A DNA stretch of 64,000 nucleotides from Hassallia sp050875635 (GTDB lineage Bacteria > Cyanobacteriota > Cyanobacteriia > Cyanobacteriales > Nostocaceae), in contig NZ_JBPAOH010000002.1 in NCBI RefSeq assembly GCF_050875635.1, positions 1-64,000 of the forward strand, written 5' to 3'. Made by a program: the position numbers and the translations under genes. Positions 27,296 through 35,494 of the stretch are shown piece after piece. The number at the start of each line of letters is the position of its first letter. The first letter of the stretch is position 1. A model generated the notes under the pieces. That model was not told the origin of the DNA. It did no database searches and saw only the letters and a list, made by a program, of their open reading frames with translations.

Positions 27296-27724
27296 TTGCA
27301 GAGAAGGTGTGACCGAAATCGGAAACGTTCAAAACGACGAGCCATATATTGTCCAGTTCATAGTTGCTATCTCGATAGCATGAGTCAAAAATATCAGTTG
27401 TTTGCCGATCGCCCGGGGCAGTTGCAGCAACGGGGTATGAGCCGGCGAAGTGCATTGATGCTCGTAGCGTCCCAAACTACAGTTCCTATAGATGGAGAAT
27501 GGTTAGAAGCTTTCTGGTGCGAGCAGTGCCAAGCGACAAAATGGTATCACGTTCGTAAGTCCGATGAGCGCACCTATGAACTTTCAGCAGCGCCACGGGA
27601 GCTTTGGCAACAGGTATCAGGAGTAATCGATCCTCAGGGGAATCCTTCTGTGGGAGAGTTTACTCGCAGGCATTCACGGCTAGTTGGTTGCAGTGGCATC
27701 AAAGATTTCAAGTTTGTCAGTTAA
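27296..27724 (+). CDS. Conserved protein with CxxH/CxxC metal-type motifs
   Basis: 142 aa, starting with TTG at 27296, which has GGGAGGT (27284-27290) 5 bp upstream. The first 16 residues are very basic. C19-P-V-H22 (plus C24) and C74-E-Q-C77 could make a zinc site. Other recognisable stretches are QKYQLFADRPGQLQQRGM and GVIDPQGNPSVGEFTRR. I recall similar proteins in other cyanobacteria, with no known function. It ends 10 bp before the exporter permease, so it may share its transcript. Basic and metal-binding character would suit nucleic-acid binding, but this is a guess. Confidence 0.75.
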   Translation: MQRRCDRNRKRSKRRAIYCPVHSCYLDSMSQKYQLFADRPGQLQQRGMSRRSALMLVASQTTVPIDGEWLEAFWCEQCQATKWYHVRKSDERTYELSAAPRELWQQVSGVIDPQGNPSVGEFTRRHSRLVGCSGIKDFKFVS

Positions 27725-27734
27725 GTATGAATTT

Positions 27735-28574
27735 ATGAGTAGTCAAGACGCCTCCAACCACGAGTTAGTGATTGAAGCAGGACGCGCCGAAAAGCAATAT
27801 TGGAAAGATTTGTGGCGCTATCGGGAACTGTTTTATTTTCTTGCTTGGCGTGACATTTTGGTGCGTTACAAGCAAACTGCGATCGGCATGGCTTGGGCAT
27901 TGATTCGACCATTTTTGACAATGGTGGTGTTCACCGTCGTCTTTAGAAATATTGCAAAATTACCGTCGGAAGGAGTACCATATCCGATTTTAGTATTTGC
28001 CGCCCTGCTACCTTGGCAGTTTTTTTCCACTGCCTTAGCTGAGTGCAGCAACAGTTTAATTAGCAATGCCAACTTGATTTCTAAAGTCTACTTTCCGCGT
28101 TTGATTGTACCCATTAGTGCAGTGATTGTCAGCTTTGTAGACTTCATGGTTTCCGGCATGATTCTCTTGGGGCTGATGGCTTGGTATAACTTTGTTCCTA
28201 GTTGGCGCATACTCACACTACCGTTATTTATCGGCATTGCCTTTGCCGCATCAATCGGAGTCGGTTTGTGGTTAGCAGCGTTAAATGTAGAATACCGAGA
28301 TTTTCGGTATATTGTGCCATTTATTGTGCAATTTGGCTTATATATATCGCCCGTAGGTTTTAGTAGCAACCGAGTTCCAGAGCAATGGCGTTTACTGTAT
28401 TCTTTAAACCCAATGGTAGGCGTAATTGATGGCTTCCGCTGGGCTATTTTAGGTGGAACTTCAAAAATTTACATGCCTGGATTCATCCTATCTGTGGGAT
28501 TAGTTTTCTTATTATTAATAAGCGGCATTTGGTATTTCCGCAAAATGGAACGGACATTTGCTGACGTAATTTAG
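27735..28574 (+). CDS. wzm: ABC-2 polysaccharide exporter permease (Wzm-like)
   Basis: 279 aa from the ATG at 27735. An upstream in-frame GTG at 27684 would overlap the preceding gene and add 17 residues, so it was rejected. The cytoplasmic head ends YRELFYFLAWRDILVRYKQT, the amphipathic start of ABC-2 polysaccharide permeases. Six hydrophobic helices follow, with LLPWQFFSTALAECSNSLI and VYFPRLIVPISAVIV. Paired with an ATPase it moves lipid-linked polysaccharide across the inner membrane. The ATPase usually follows directly; here the only Wzt-like one is 21 kb away (49450). Confidence 0.9.
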   Translation: MSSQDASNHELVIEAGRAEKQYWKDLWRYRELFYFLAWRDILVRYKQTAIGMAWALIRPFLTMVVFTVVFRNIAKLPSEGVPYPILVFAALLPWQFFSTALAECSNSLISNANLISKVYFPRLIVPISAVIVSFVDFMVSGMILLGLMAWYNFVPSWRILTLPLFIGIAFAASIGVGLWLAALNVEYRDFRYIVPFIVQFGLYISPVGFSSNRVPEQWRLLYSLNPMVGVIDGFRWAILGGTSKIYMPGFILSVGLVFLLLISGIWYFRKMERTFADVI

Positions 28575-28617
28575 ATAAAAATTGAAGATTAGGCGTTGCA
28601 TAACCGGGCGATGAATC

Positions 28618-28647
28618 GTAGAGACGTTCCGGACCGAACGTCTCTAC
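28618..28647. repeat. Palindrome, GTAGAGACGTTCC family
   Basis: GTAGAGACGTTC (28618-28629) pairs perfectly with GAACGTCTCTAC (28636-28647). It lies between the permease and the dehydrogenase genes. Confidence 0.8.
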
Positions 28648-28752
28648 AAACAAATTATTCCGCCAATATGCAACGTCGTTTGATTAAATAGTAATTCAAA
28701 TTTATTCGGCGAGTAAACTGAGTTTAAAATCGTTTTTTTGGAGTAAATCAAA

Positions 28753-30063
28753 ATGCTTTTAAAAGAACTCAAAGATAAAATCGAAAAGAAAGAAGCAAAA
28801 ATTGGAATTATTGGTTTGGGATATGTAGGATTGCCAATTTTAACAGCTTTTGCCAAAAAAGGTTTTTCAGTAGTAGGATTTGATGTAGATAGACAGAAAA
28901 TTAATCAAATTCAAGCTGGGCGATCGTATATAAAACATATTCCTTCCGAAGATTTAAAAAATCACTTAATTGATGTCACCAGCGATATGAGTCGTTTAGG
29001 GGAAGTTGATGCGATCGCCATTTGTGTTCCTACTCCTTTAGATATACATAGAGAGCCTGATTTAAGTTACGTTGTCGATACAACTTATGCGATCGCTCGT
29101 TCTTTAAAAATAGGACAGTTGATTATTTTAGAAAGTACAACTTACCCAGGTACAACCAAAGAAGTAGTGTTACCCATACTTTCTCGCAGCGGCTTTATAG
29201 TAGGTGAAGATTTTTCGCTTGCTTACTCTCCCGAACGCGAAGATCCGGGAAACGAAAACTACTCTTTAGTTAATGTCCCAAAAGTAGTAGGTGGAATCAC
29301 AACTTTATGCCGCGATTTAGCGGAAACTCTCTACAATCAAATAATTGCCACAACTGTTCCCGTATCATCAACTCAAACCGCAGAAGCAACTAAAATTCTC
29401 GAAAATATTTACCGTGCAGTCAATATTGCTTTGGTAAATGAATTAAAGATTTTGTTTCAAAAAATGGATATAGATATCTGGGAAGTGATTGAAGCCGCAA
29501 AAACTAAACCCTTTGGTTTTCATGCTTTTTATCCAGGTCCCGGATGGGGTGGACATTGTATTCCTATAGATCCATTTTATTTAACATGGAAAGCCAGAGA
29601 ATATGATGTTTCTTTACGATTTATTGAATTGGCAGGTGAAGTTAACACTTTAATGCCTAACTATGTAGTCGATAAGTTAGTTGCAGCACTGAATAATCAC
29701 AGCAAAGCTTTGAAAAACTCCCGAATTCTAATTTTAGGAGTAGCTTATAAGAAAAATGTGGACGATCAGCGAGAAAGTCCTTCTTTGAAAATAATTCAGC
29801 TTTTACAAAGGCAAGGAGCGCATATAGAATATCACGATCCTTATGCTCTGACATGTTCCAATCATCGTCATTATCCAGAAATAAACTTACAATCTGTATC
29901 TTTAACTCAAGAAATTTTGCAGAATTTTGATGCAGTCATCATTACCACCGCTCATGATAATGTAGACTATGATTTGGTAGCGAAATATTCATCTTTAATA
30001 GTTGATACCCGCAACGTTTTAGCGGCAAAAGGTTTAACAACAGAAAATACGGTTGTTGCTTGA
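28753..30063 (+). CDS. wbpA: UDP-N-acetylglucosamine 6-dehydrogenase (WbpA-like)
   Basis: 436 aa, UDP-sugar dehydrogenase family. The NAD site is IGIIGLGYVGLPI (residues ~18-30), the middle has YSPEREDPGN, and the catalytic Cys is C269 in GGHCIPIDPFYLTW. That form, together with the next three genes, indicates oxidation of UDP-GlcNAc at C6 to the uronic acid, as in Pseudomonas WbpA, rather than UDP-glucose dehydrogenase. It uses 2 NAD+ in the cytoplasm. It starts ATG at 28753 after TTTTTTGGAG, a clear ribosome site. It opens the wbpABDE block. Confidence 0.9.
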   Translation: MLLKELKDKIEKKEAKIGIIGLGYVGLPILTAFAKKGFSVVGFDVDRQKINQIQAGRSYIKHIPSEDLKNHLIDVTSDMSRLGEVDAIAICVPTPLDIHREPDLSYVVDTTYAIARSLKIGQLIILESTTYPGTTKEVVLPILSRSGFIVGEDFSLAYSPEREDPGNENYSLVNVPKVVGGITTLCRDLAETLYNQIIATTVPVSSTQTAEATKILENIYRAVNIALVNELKILFQKMDIDIWEVIEAAKTKPFGFHAFYPGPGWGGHCIPIDPFYLTWKAREYDVSLRFIELAGEVNTLMPNYVVDKLVAALNNHSKALKNSRILILGVAYKKNVDDQRESPSLKIIQLLQRQGAHIEYHDPYALTCSNHRHYPEINLQSVSLTQEILQNFDAVIITTAHDNVDYDLVAKYSSLIVDTRNVLAAKGLTTENTVVA

Positions 30064-30113
30064 GTGCCAAATAATCTGCTAATTTAATTTAGGACTTATG
30101 CTTTTAGGACTGA

Positions 30114-30197
30114 ATAACGAACCGCAGAGAACACAGAGAACACAGAGAAATAAGGTTTGAGAGAGAGAAGTTTGAGCGGAGGTTTCCTCCGATCAAA
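30114..30197. repeat. AACGAACCGC repeat fragment and hairpin upstream of wbpB
   Basis: 30114-30151 is the AACGAACCGCAGAGAACACA repeat with an internal ACACAGAGA doublet. 30171-30197 folds as TTTGAGCGGAGG / CCTCCGATCAAA (one mismatch), a possible attenuator or terminator between the two genes. Confidence 0.6.
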
Positions 30198-30251
30198 GCT
30201 TCGGTGGTTTTTGCGCTCATTCCTGTAATTATTGGGGATTTTCAATTGTTT

Positions 30252-31262
30252 ATGATACCTCTGAGTGATAAATATGTAGCAGTAATAGGCTGTGGATACT
30301 GGGGTAAAAATTTAGTTCGAGAATTTGCTCAATTAGGTGTACTGCGGATAATTTGTGATTCCAGCAAGCAAATTTTAGAAGACTTAAAAACAAAATATGA
30401 TGTTGAGGCAGTTTCTGACTTTGCCAAAGTATTAGCAATGCCAGATGTACAAGCGGTAGTAATAGCTACCCCAGCACCAACTCATGCAAGTTTGGCAGTG
30501 CAAGCATTAGCTGCCGGCAAAGATGTGTTTGTCGAGAAACCTTTGGCTTTGACGTTAGAAGATGCACTTTTGATAGAAGCTGCTGCTTTTAAAAGCAACG
30601 GCATTCTCATGGTAGGACATCTACTAGAGTATCACCCAGCTTTAGTTAAACTTCGCGCTCTTGTCGCTGAAGGAAAAATTGGTAAACTGCGATATATTTA
30701 TTCCAATCGCTTGAGTTTTGGTAAAGTTAGAACTGAAGAAAATGTACTTTGGAGTTTTGCTCCTCATGATATATGTTCAATACTCGGATTCGTTGGCAAA
30801 TTACCTGTATCTGTACAAGCTGTTGGTAGTGCTAACTTAGGTAAAGTTGAAGATTTTTGTTTAGTGAATCTAGAATTTGAGCAAATCAAAGCTCATATTT
30901 TTGTCAGTTGGTTGCATCCTTTTAAAGAACAGCGGTTAGTAGTAGTTGGAGATTCTGGTACATTAGTCTTTGATGATGTTTCTGTAGATGCCAAGTTGAC
31001 TTTTTACGACCAGCAAGCTGAATTGCAAGATAACATTCCCGTACTCAAATTAAATTCTAAAATTGTCATTACTATTGAGGCAGCATCACCTCTCACGCAA
31101 GAATGCAAACATTTTCTCAGTTGTGTAGAAAGCAGACAGACTCCTCTAACCAGCGTTGAAAACGGGATTGATGTTTTGACTGTTTTACAATCCGCTCAAG
31201 AATCGCTAGAATCTTCAGGAAAAGCTATTCACTTAAAGGAGGTTCAAGTTGTCAACGGATAA
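30252..31262 (+). CDS. wbpB: Gfo/Idh/MocA oxidoreductase (WbpB-like)
   Basis: 336 aa from the ATG at 30252. A longer frame from GTG 30204 adds residues unlike the family, and GGGG at 30234-30237 is the nearest ribosome site. The Rossmann start is YVAVIGCGYWGKNLVREFAQ, and VFVEKPLALTLEDAL carries the family E-K-P. In the known pathway WbpB oxidises C3 of UDP-GlcNAcA to the 3-keto sugar and recycles its NAD with 2-oxoglutarate. The position between wbpA- and wbpD-like genes supports this. The end overlaps the next gene by 14 bp. Confidence 0.87.
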   Translation: MIPLSDKYVAVIGCGYWGKNLVREFAQLGVLRIICDSSKQILEDLKTKYDVEAVSDFAKVLAMPDVQAVVIATPAPTHASLAVQALAAGKDVFVEKPLALTLEDALLIEAAAFKSNGILMVGHLLEYHPALVKLRALVAEGKIGKLRYIYSNRLSFGKVRTEENVLWSFAPHDICSILGFVGKLPVSVQAVGSANLGKVEDFCLVNLEFEQIKAHIFVSWLHPFKEQRLVVVGDSGTLVFDDVSVDAKLTFYDQQAELQDNIPVLKLNSKIVITIEAASPLTQECKHFLSCVESRQTPLTSVENGIDVLTVLQSAQESLESSGKAIHLKEVQVVNG

Positions 31263-31860
31263 TACTTCAACGGCAAAAAGTTTAGATTATTTTGTACATG
31301 AATCAGCTTATGTTGATTTGCCGTGTACTATTGGTGCAAAAAGTCAAATCTGGCATTTTAGCCACATTATGAAAGATGTGGTAATTGGTGAAAAATGTAA
31401 AATTGGACAAAATGTATTTGTTGCTTCTGAGGTGAAAATTGGACGAAATGTGAAAATACAAAATAATGTTTCTATATATGCGGGTGTAATTTTAGAAGAT
31501 GATGTTTTTTGCGGTCCTAGTTGTGTTTTTACCAATATTAATACACCGCGATCGGCTTTTCCTCGCAATACAATCGATGATTATTTAGTAACTTTGGTGA
31601 AGCAAGGAGCGACAATTGGTGCAAACGCAACAATTGTTTGCGGTCATACAATTGGACGTTATGCATTTATCGGTGCTGGTTCAACTGTGACAAAAGATAT
31701 TGCCGATTACGCACTAGTTTATGGAAATCCGGCAAAGCAAGTTGGTTGGATGTGTGAGTGCGGTGCGAAGTTAGATGAATTTGAAAAAACTACTGTTTGT
31801 AAAGCTTGCGATCGCACGTATGAATATTGCGGTGAAAATCAAATTAAAAGGATAGAATGA
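31249..31860 (+). CDS. wbpD: UDP-3-amino-sugar N-acetyltransferase (WbpD-like)
   Basis: 203 aa, left-handed beta-helix acyltransferase: hexapeptide repeats run through residues ~25-165 (IGEKCKIGQNVFVASEVKIG; IGANATIVCGHTIGRYAFIG). It starts at TTG 31249 with AAAGGAGG (31236-31243) 5 bp upstream, inside the end of wbpB, so translation is coupled. A C-terminal zinc ribbon is visible (C-E-C ... C-K-A-C), as in several bacterial relatives. It should acetylate the 3-amino group made by the WbpE-like enzyme, using acetyl-CoA. Confidence 0.9.
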   Translation: MSTDNTSTAKSLDYFVHESAYVDLPCTIGAKSQIWHFSHIMKDVVIGEKCKIGQNVFVASEVKIGRNVKIQNNVSIYAGVILEDDVFCGPSCVFTNINTPRSAFPRNTIDDYLVTLVKQGATIGANATIVCGHTIGRYAFIGAGSTVTKDIADYALVYGNPAKQVGWMCECGAKLDEFEKTTVCKACDRTYEYCGENQIKRIE

Positions 31861-31864
31861 CATT

Positions 31865-32980
31865 GTGAATATTCCCCCATTTGACGCAACTTGTCAATAT
31901 CAAAGTATTGCAGCTGACATAGAAAAAAATATTTGTGCAGTCATGGCAGGTGGACGCTATATAATGGGTCCGCAAGTCAAAGAGTTTGAAGCACAGTTTG
32001 CTCAATATTTGAGTTGCGAGCAAGTAATTTCTTGTAACTCTGGCACAGATGCGCTACATTTAGCTTTAAGAGCTTTGAAGATTGGTGCTGGTGATGAGGT
32101 GATAACGACACCTTTCACATTTATTGCCACCACAGAAGCAATTGGTATAGTGGGAGCGACTCCTGTCTTTGTCGATGTTGATTTAAATACCTACAATATC
32201 GATACTGAGTTAATTGAGTCAAAAATTACAGAGCGCACCAAAGCTATCTTACCAGTACATTTGTACGGTCGTCCTTGCAATATGACGGCAATTATGGAAA
32301 TTGCCCGCAAGTATAATTTAAAAGTGATTGAAGATTGCGCTCAAGCAACCGGTGCTGTTTGGTCAGGTAAAAAAGTCGGGACAATCGGAGACGTTGGTTG
32401 TTTTAGCTTTTTCCCTACCAAAAACTTGGGATGCTTTGGCGATGGTGGGGCGATCGCTACTTCTGATAAAGTAATTGCAGAGCGAGTTGAGTATTTACGC
32501 AGACATGGCGGTAAAGTTAAATATCAGCATGAAGAATTGGGACTCAACAGCCGTTTAGATACTATACAGGCAGCAGTTCTTTTAGTCAAGTTACAATATT
32601 TGGATCGGTGGAATTCTGCCAGGGCTGAAATTGTAGATTATTACATCAATCAACTCGCTAATGTTAAAAACATTGTCCTACCTACAGCTGTGCAGTCAGG
32701 ATCGGTATGGAATCAATTTACCATCAGGGTTTTAGATAAACAACGCACTAACGTACAGAAATTCCTCAAAGAAAAAGGAATAGGTTCAATGGTGTACTAT
32801 CCTATCCCTCTTCACTTACAGCAGGTACACTCTAACTTGAATTATCCCCTTGGTTCACTACCAATCAGCGAACAATTGAGCGATGAAGTTTTATCTTTAC
32901 CGATGTTTCCAGAATTGACTGCATCCGCACAAAAAGTAGTTGTTGAGTCTGTAAGTCAAGCTTTTTTTGCATTAACTTAA
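31865..32980 (+). CDS. wbpE: DegT/DnrJ/EryC1 aminotransferase (WbpE-like)
   Basis: 371 aa, PLP-dependent sugar aminotransferase. GTG start at 31865, 4 bp after the wbpD stop. Visible: CNSGTDALHLALRALKIGAG (cofactor phosphate site), EDCAQATGA, and the Schiff-base lysine K186 in FFPTKNLGCFGDGG. In the pathway it converts the 3-keto sugar to the 3-amino sugar with glutamate as donor. Order B-D-E matches Pseudomonas and Bordetella loci. Length is normal. Confidence 0.92.
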   Translation: MNIPPFDATCQYQSIAADIEKNICAVMAGGRYIMGPQVKEFEAQFAQYLSCEQVISCNSGTDALHLALRALKIGAGDEVITTPFTFIATTEAIGIVGATPVFVDVDLNTYNIDTELIESKITERTKAILPVHLYGRPCNMTAIMEIARKYNLKVIEDCAQATGAVWSGKKVGTIGDVGCFSFFPTKNLGCFGDGGAIATSDKVIAERVEYLRRHGGKVKYQHEELGLNSRLDTIQAAVLLVKLQYLDRWNSARAEIVDYYINQLANVKNIVLPTAVQSGSVWNQFTIRVLDKQRTNVQKFLKEKGIGSMVYYPIPLHLQQVHSNLNYPLGSLPISEQLSDEVLSLPMFPELTASAQKVVVESVSQAFFALT

Positions 32981-33016
32981 CAGCGCCATTCCGTTGATTT
33001 TTCATGGTAATTTGTG

Positions 33017-33412
33017 ATGAACGCTGAATCATCTCCTTCCCGTTTGAAGTTAATTTCATATCTAACTTTGTTTCTCAGCATTGCCTTTGGTATCGTTGGA
33101 CAATTGCTGATGAAACATACTATGAGCAATAAAACTGAACAATTATTTACTTGGACATTTATTCAGCAATTAGTTTTGGCTTTGAGTGTTTATAGTCTCG
33201 GAATAGTTAATTGGATATTTGCTCTGCGAACTGTCAAACTTAGTATTGCTTATCCTCTTACTAGCTTAAACTACGTGGGCATCCTTTTGGGATCATACTA
33301 CTTTTTTGATGAGAAAATTACGCTAATTCGGGTAGTTGGAGTAGTTCTAATTTTTTTGGGAGTTCTTTTGGTAGCGCTTCCTATTACTCCTGTCACGCTT
33401 GTTCGCCGCTAG
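33017..33412 (+). CDS. Small EamA/SMR-type membrane protein, first of pair
   Basis: 131 aa from ATG 33017 (a GTG at 33014 is also possible). Four hydrophobic helices are visible: ~13-33, ~47-68, ~78-97 and ~103-125. GQLLMKHTM and LSIAYPLTSLNYVGILLGSY resemble half-size drug/metabolite transporters and the ArnE/ArnF flippase subunits. A second such gene follows after a repeat, so the two may form a heterodimer. Within a polysaccharide locus a role in flipping a lipid-linked sugar is plausible but unproven. Confidence 0.8.
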   Translation: MNAESSPSRLKLISYLTLFLSIAFGIVGQLLMKHTMSNKTEQLFTWTFIQQLVLALSVYSLGIVNWIFALRTVKLSIAYPLTSLNYVGILLGSYYFFDEKITLIRVVGVVLIFLGVLLVALPITPVTLVRR

Positions 33413-33435
33413 GCGTTCGGTGCAGGGTAGATTAT

Positions 33436-33591
33436 TTAGTAACGAACCGCAAAGACACGTTGGCGTTCGCCCTTGGCGTTGCCGCAGGCTAGCCTCTCCG
33501 ACAGGAGAAGGACACGTTCGCCCTTGGCGTCTGGTGAAGGAGAAGGAAGAAAAGAAAGAAAAAGATAGGTAATCTTGTAGCGGGAAGAAAG
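33436..33591. repeat. Relative of the 279-bp inverted-repeat element
   Basis: It starts TTAGTAACGAACCGCAAAGA and ends AAAGATAGGTAATCTTGTAG-CGGGAAG, matching one arm of the element at 10905-11183. Between them are inserted GCGTTCGCCCTTGGCGT modules. Only one arm is present. It separates the two EamA-type genes. Confidence 0.7.
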
Positions 33592-33658
33592 TAAGAATAG
33601 CCAAATCCAGAAAGGAGCTAGTTAAAGTTATAGTAACTCATACAAAAGGTATTCAGGA

Positions 33659-34018
33659 ATGAATATAATTGCTTGGCTGATTTTATTACTTGTAGTTGTG
33701 CTGGGTACAGCAGGGCAACTTTCGCTAAAGTATGCATTTCAAGGTTCTAGTTCTGCTAAGGAAACAAGCAACTCAGTTCGAGACTTGTTATTTTCTCCTT
33801 ATTTTTGGATTTGGTTTATTTCTTATGTAGTTGTGACTGTATTGTGGCTGATTGTATTGCGGACAATTCCTCTGAGTCAGGCATTTCCAGCGCTAGGATT
33901 AACATTTGCTCTCGTACCGTTGGCTTCTCATCGTTTTCTGCGTGAGAATGTTGTGTTTAGCCAATGGTTGGGAATAGCTGTTATTGTAGCAGGTGTAATT
34001 CTTGTTGTCCAGACATAA
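33659..34018 (+). CDS. Small EamA/SMR-type membrane protein, second of pair
   Basis: 119 aa, four hydrophobic helices (~3-22, ~40-66, ~72-92 and ~98-118). GTAGQLSLKYAFQG and LSQAFPALGLTFALVPLAS parallel motifs in the preceding gene (GQLLMKH; LSIAYPLTSLNYVGILL), so the two are homologous and oppositely tuned halves are possible, as for ArnE/ArnF. No ribosome site of normal spacing is seen; AGGA lies immediately before the ATG. Function is inferred only. Confidence 0.78.
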   Translation: MNIIAWLILLLVVVLGTAGQLSLKYAFQGSSSAKETSNSVRDLLFSPYFWIWFISYVVVTVLWLIVLRTIPLSQAFPALGLTFALVPLASHRFLRENVVFSQWLGIAVIVAGVILVVQT

Positions 34019-34062
34019 ATAAGCCGATATTTATTTTTTTATTTTAACAAAGAGAGACTTTT

Positions 34063-35073
34063 ATGGCTGAAGCTCCTCACAAAATTTTAGTTACAGGTGT
34101 CGCTGGATTCCTTGGTTCTCACTTGCTAGACAAGCTATTGGCATCAGGTCATGAGGTCATTGGTATCGATAACCTCTCAATGGGGAAATTAGAAAATATT
34201 GCTGAACATTTAACAAATAAAGCATTTCAATTTCTCCAAAAAGATGTCACTGAAAAAAGCACATTTGAAAATTTAGAGAATGATATTGATTGCATTGTTC
34301 ACCTTGCCGCTTTCAAAATACCTCGTTACGGCAAAGCAATTGATACTCTGAAAATTAATTACCAAGGTTCAGACAACGTTTTAGATCTGGCACGTAAATT
34401 GAATTGTAAATGCGTACTTGCCTCAACTTCTGACGTATATGGACGCAATCCCAAACTACCTTTTAACGAAGACGATAACTCAGTTATTGGCTCATCGAAA
34501 GTAGCTCGTTGGAGCTATGCTGTATCTAAGTTGTTTGATGAACATTTAGCTTTTGCTTACCAAGATAGCTATGATATTCCCGTTGTCATTCTACGCTTTT
34601 TTGGTTCTTATGGACCGCGCCATCACCTGTCTTGGTGGGGGGGACCGCAATCAGTTTTTATTGAACAAATATTAAACGATGGTGAAATTTCCATTCATGG
34701 TGACGGATTGCAAACCCGGAGTTTTACTTATGTGAGCGACACTGTAGCAGGTATTTACGCTGCGACGATTAAACCCGAAGCTAATGGGGAAATTTTCAAT
34801 ATTGGTAGCGATCGCGAAATAACCATCCTTGATTTAGCTAAAACTATCAAGCGACTTAGTAACACACCTGGAGAACTTAAGGTGAAATTTGTTCCCTATG
34901 AATCTTTTACAGGTAACAAATACGAAGATGTGAGAAGACGCGTACCGGATAGCACCCGTTGCGAACAAATTCTTGGTGTCAAAGCTGAGGTGAAATTAGA
35001 AGAAGGACTGTCTAAAACTATTGCATGGCATCGCACTATTAGAGCTTGCGTTTCAGAAGGGTGTAGGGGGTAG
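34063..35073 (+). CDS. NAD-dependent nucleotide-sugar epimerase/dehydratase (extended SDR)
   Basis: 336 aa. The nucleotide site is LVTGVAGFLGSHL (G-x-x-G-x-x-G), the catalytic residues lie in STSDVYG and Y-A-V-S-K, and RFFGSYGPRH fits the substrate domain. It belongs to the UDP-glucose 4-epimerase/dehydratase group; the sugar is not defined. AAAGAGAGAC precedes the ATG. The final residues (EGCRG) and stop codon are encoded by the GGGTGTAGGGGGTAG repeat that follows, so the natural C-terminus has probably been altered. Confidence 0.88.
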   Translation: MAEAPHKILVTGVAGFLGSHLLDKLLASGHEVIGIDNLSMGKLENIAEHLTNKAFQFLQKDVTEKSTFENLENDIDCIVHLAAFKIPRYGKAIDTLKINYQGSDNVLDLARKLNCKCVLASTSDVYGRNPKLPFNEDDNSVIGSSKVARWSYAVSKLFDEHLAFAYQDSYDIPVVILRFFGSYGPRHHLSWWGGPQSVFIEQILNDGEISIHGDGLQTRSFTYVSDTVAGIYAATIKPEANGEIFNIGSDREITILDLAKTIKRLSNTPGELKVKFVPYESFTGNKYEDVRRRVPDSTRCEQILGVKAEVKLEEGLSKTIAWHRTIRACVSEGCRG

Positions 35074-35241
35074 GGTGTGGGGTGTAGTGACCCACATTTA
35101 AAAACGTGGGATTGAAATAAGGACGTTGTATTTCATCGCACTTCGTGTCTCGATCGGACATCTTTTTTTACGGCGCTGTTACCCAGAACTAAAGTTTTCT
35201 TAGCTTTCCCCCACACCCCACACCCCACACCCCACACCCCG
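35057..35241. repeat. Inverted pair of GGGTGTA / ACACCCC tandem repeats
   Basis: GGGTGTAGGGGGTAGGGTGT at 35057-35088 and (CCCACAC)n at 35208-35241 face each other. A small hairpin CCCACATTTAAAAACGTGGG (35092-35111) lies between. The array begins inside the upstream coding sequence. The rest of 35242-35494 has no gene. Confidence 0.85.
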
Positions 35242-35494
35242 TTTTCTGTAAATGATTGGGAAGCGTTGCTCTAAAGCGATCGCTTCTCGAATCGTACTGA
35301 ATTTAAACTAAAATTTTTCCTTGGGGAGCCACTCACACGCAGCGATTCTTCTGTTTATTTTGTACAAATATGGTTTCTCAAAAGTGCAAAGGCAGGCTTT
35401 TGGGAAGTCGTTGATGGATGAATTATCTATCGACCAACAAATAAGAGCCTCCGAGAGTCTTTATGTTGAAGCAATCAAGTAAATATATTAAATC

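Noticed and set aside
35085..35118. Lone CRISPR-repeat-like sequence (CCCACATTT...GTGGGATTGAAAT)
   Set aside because: Only one copy, no spacers, no cas genes; best explained as a small hairpin.
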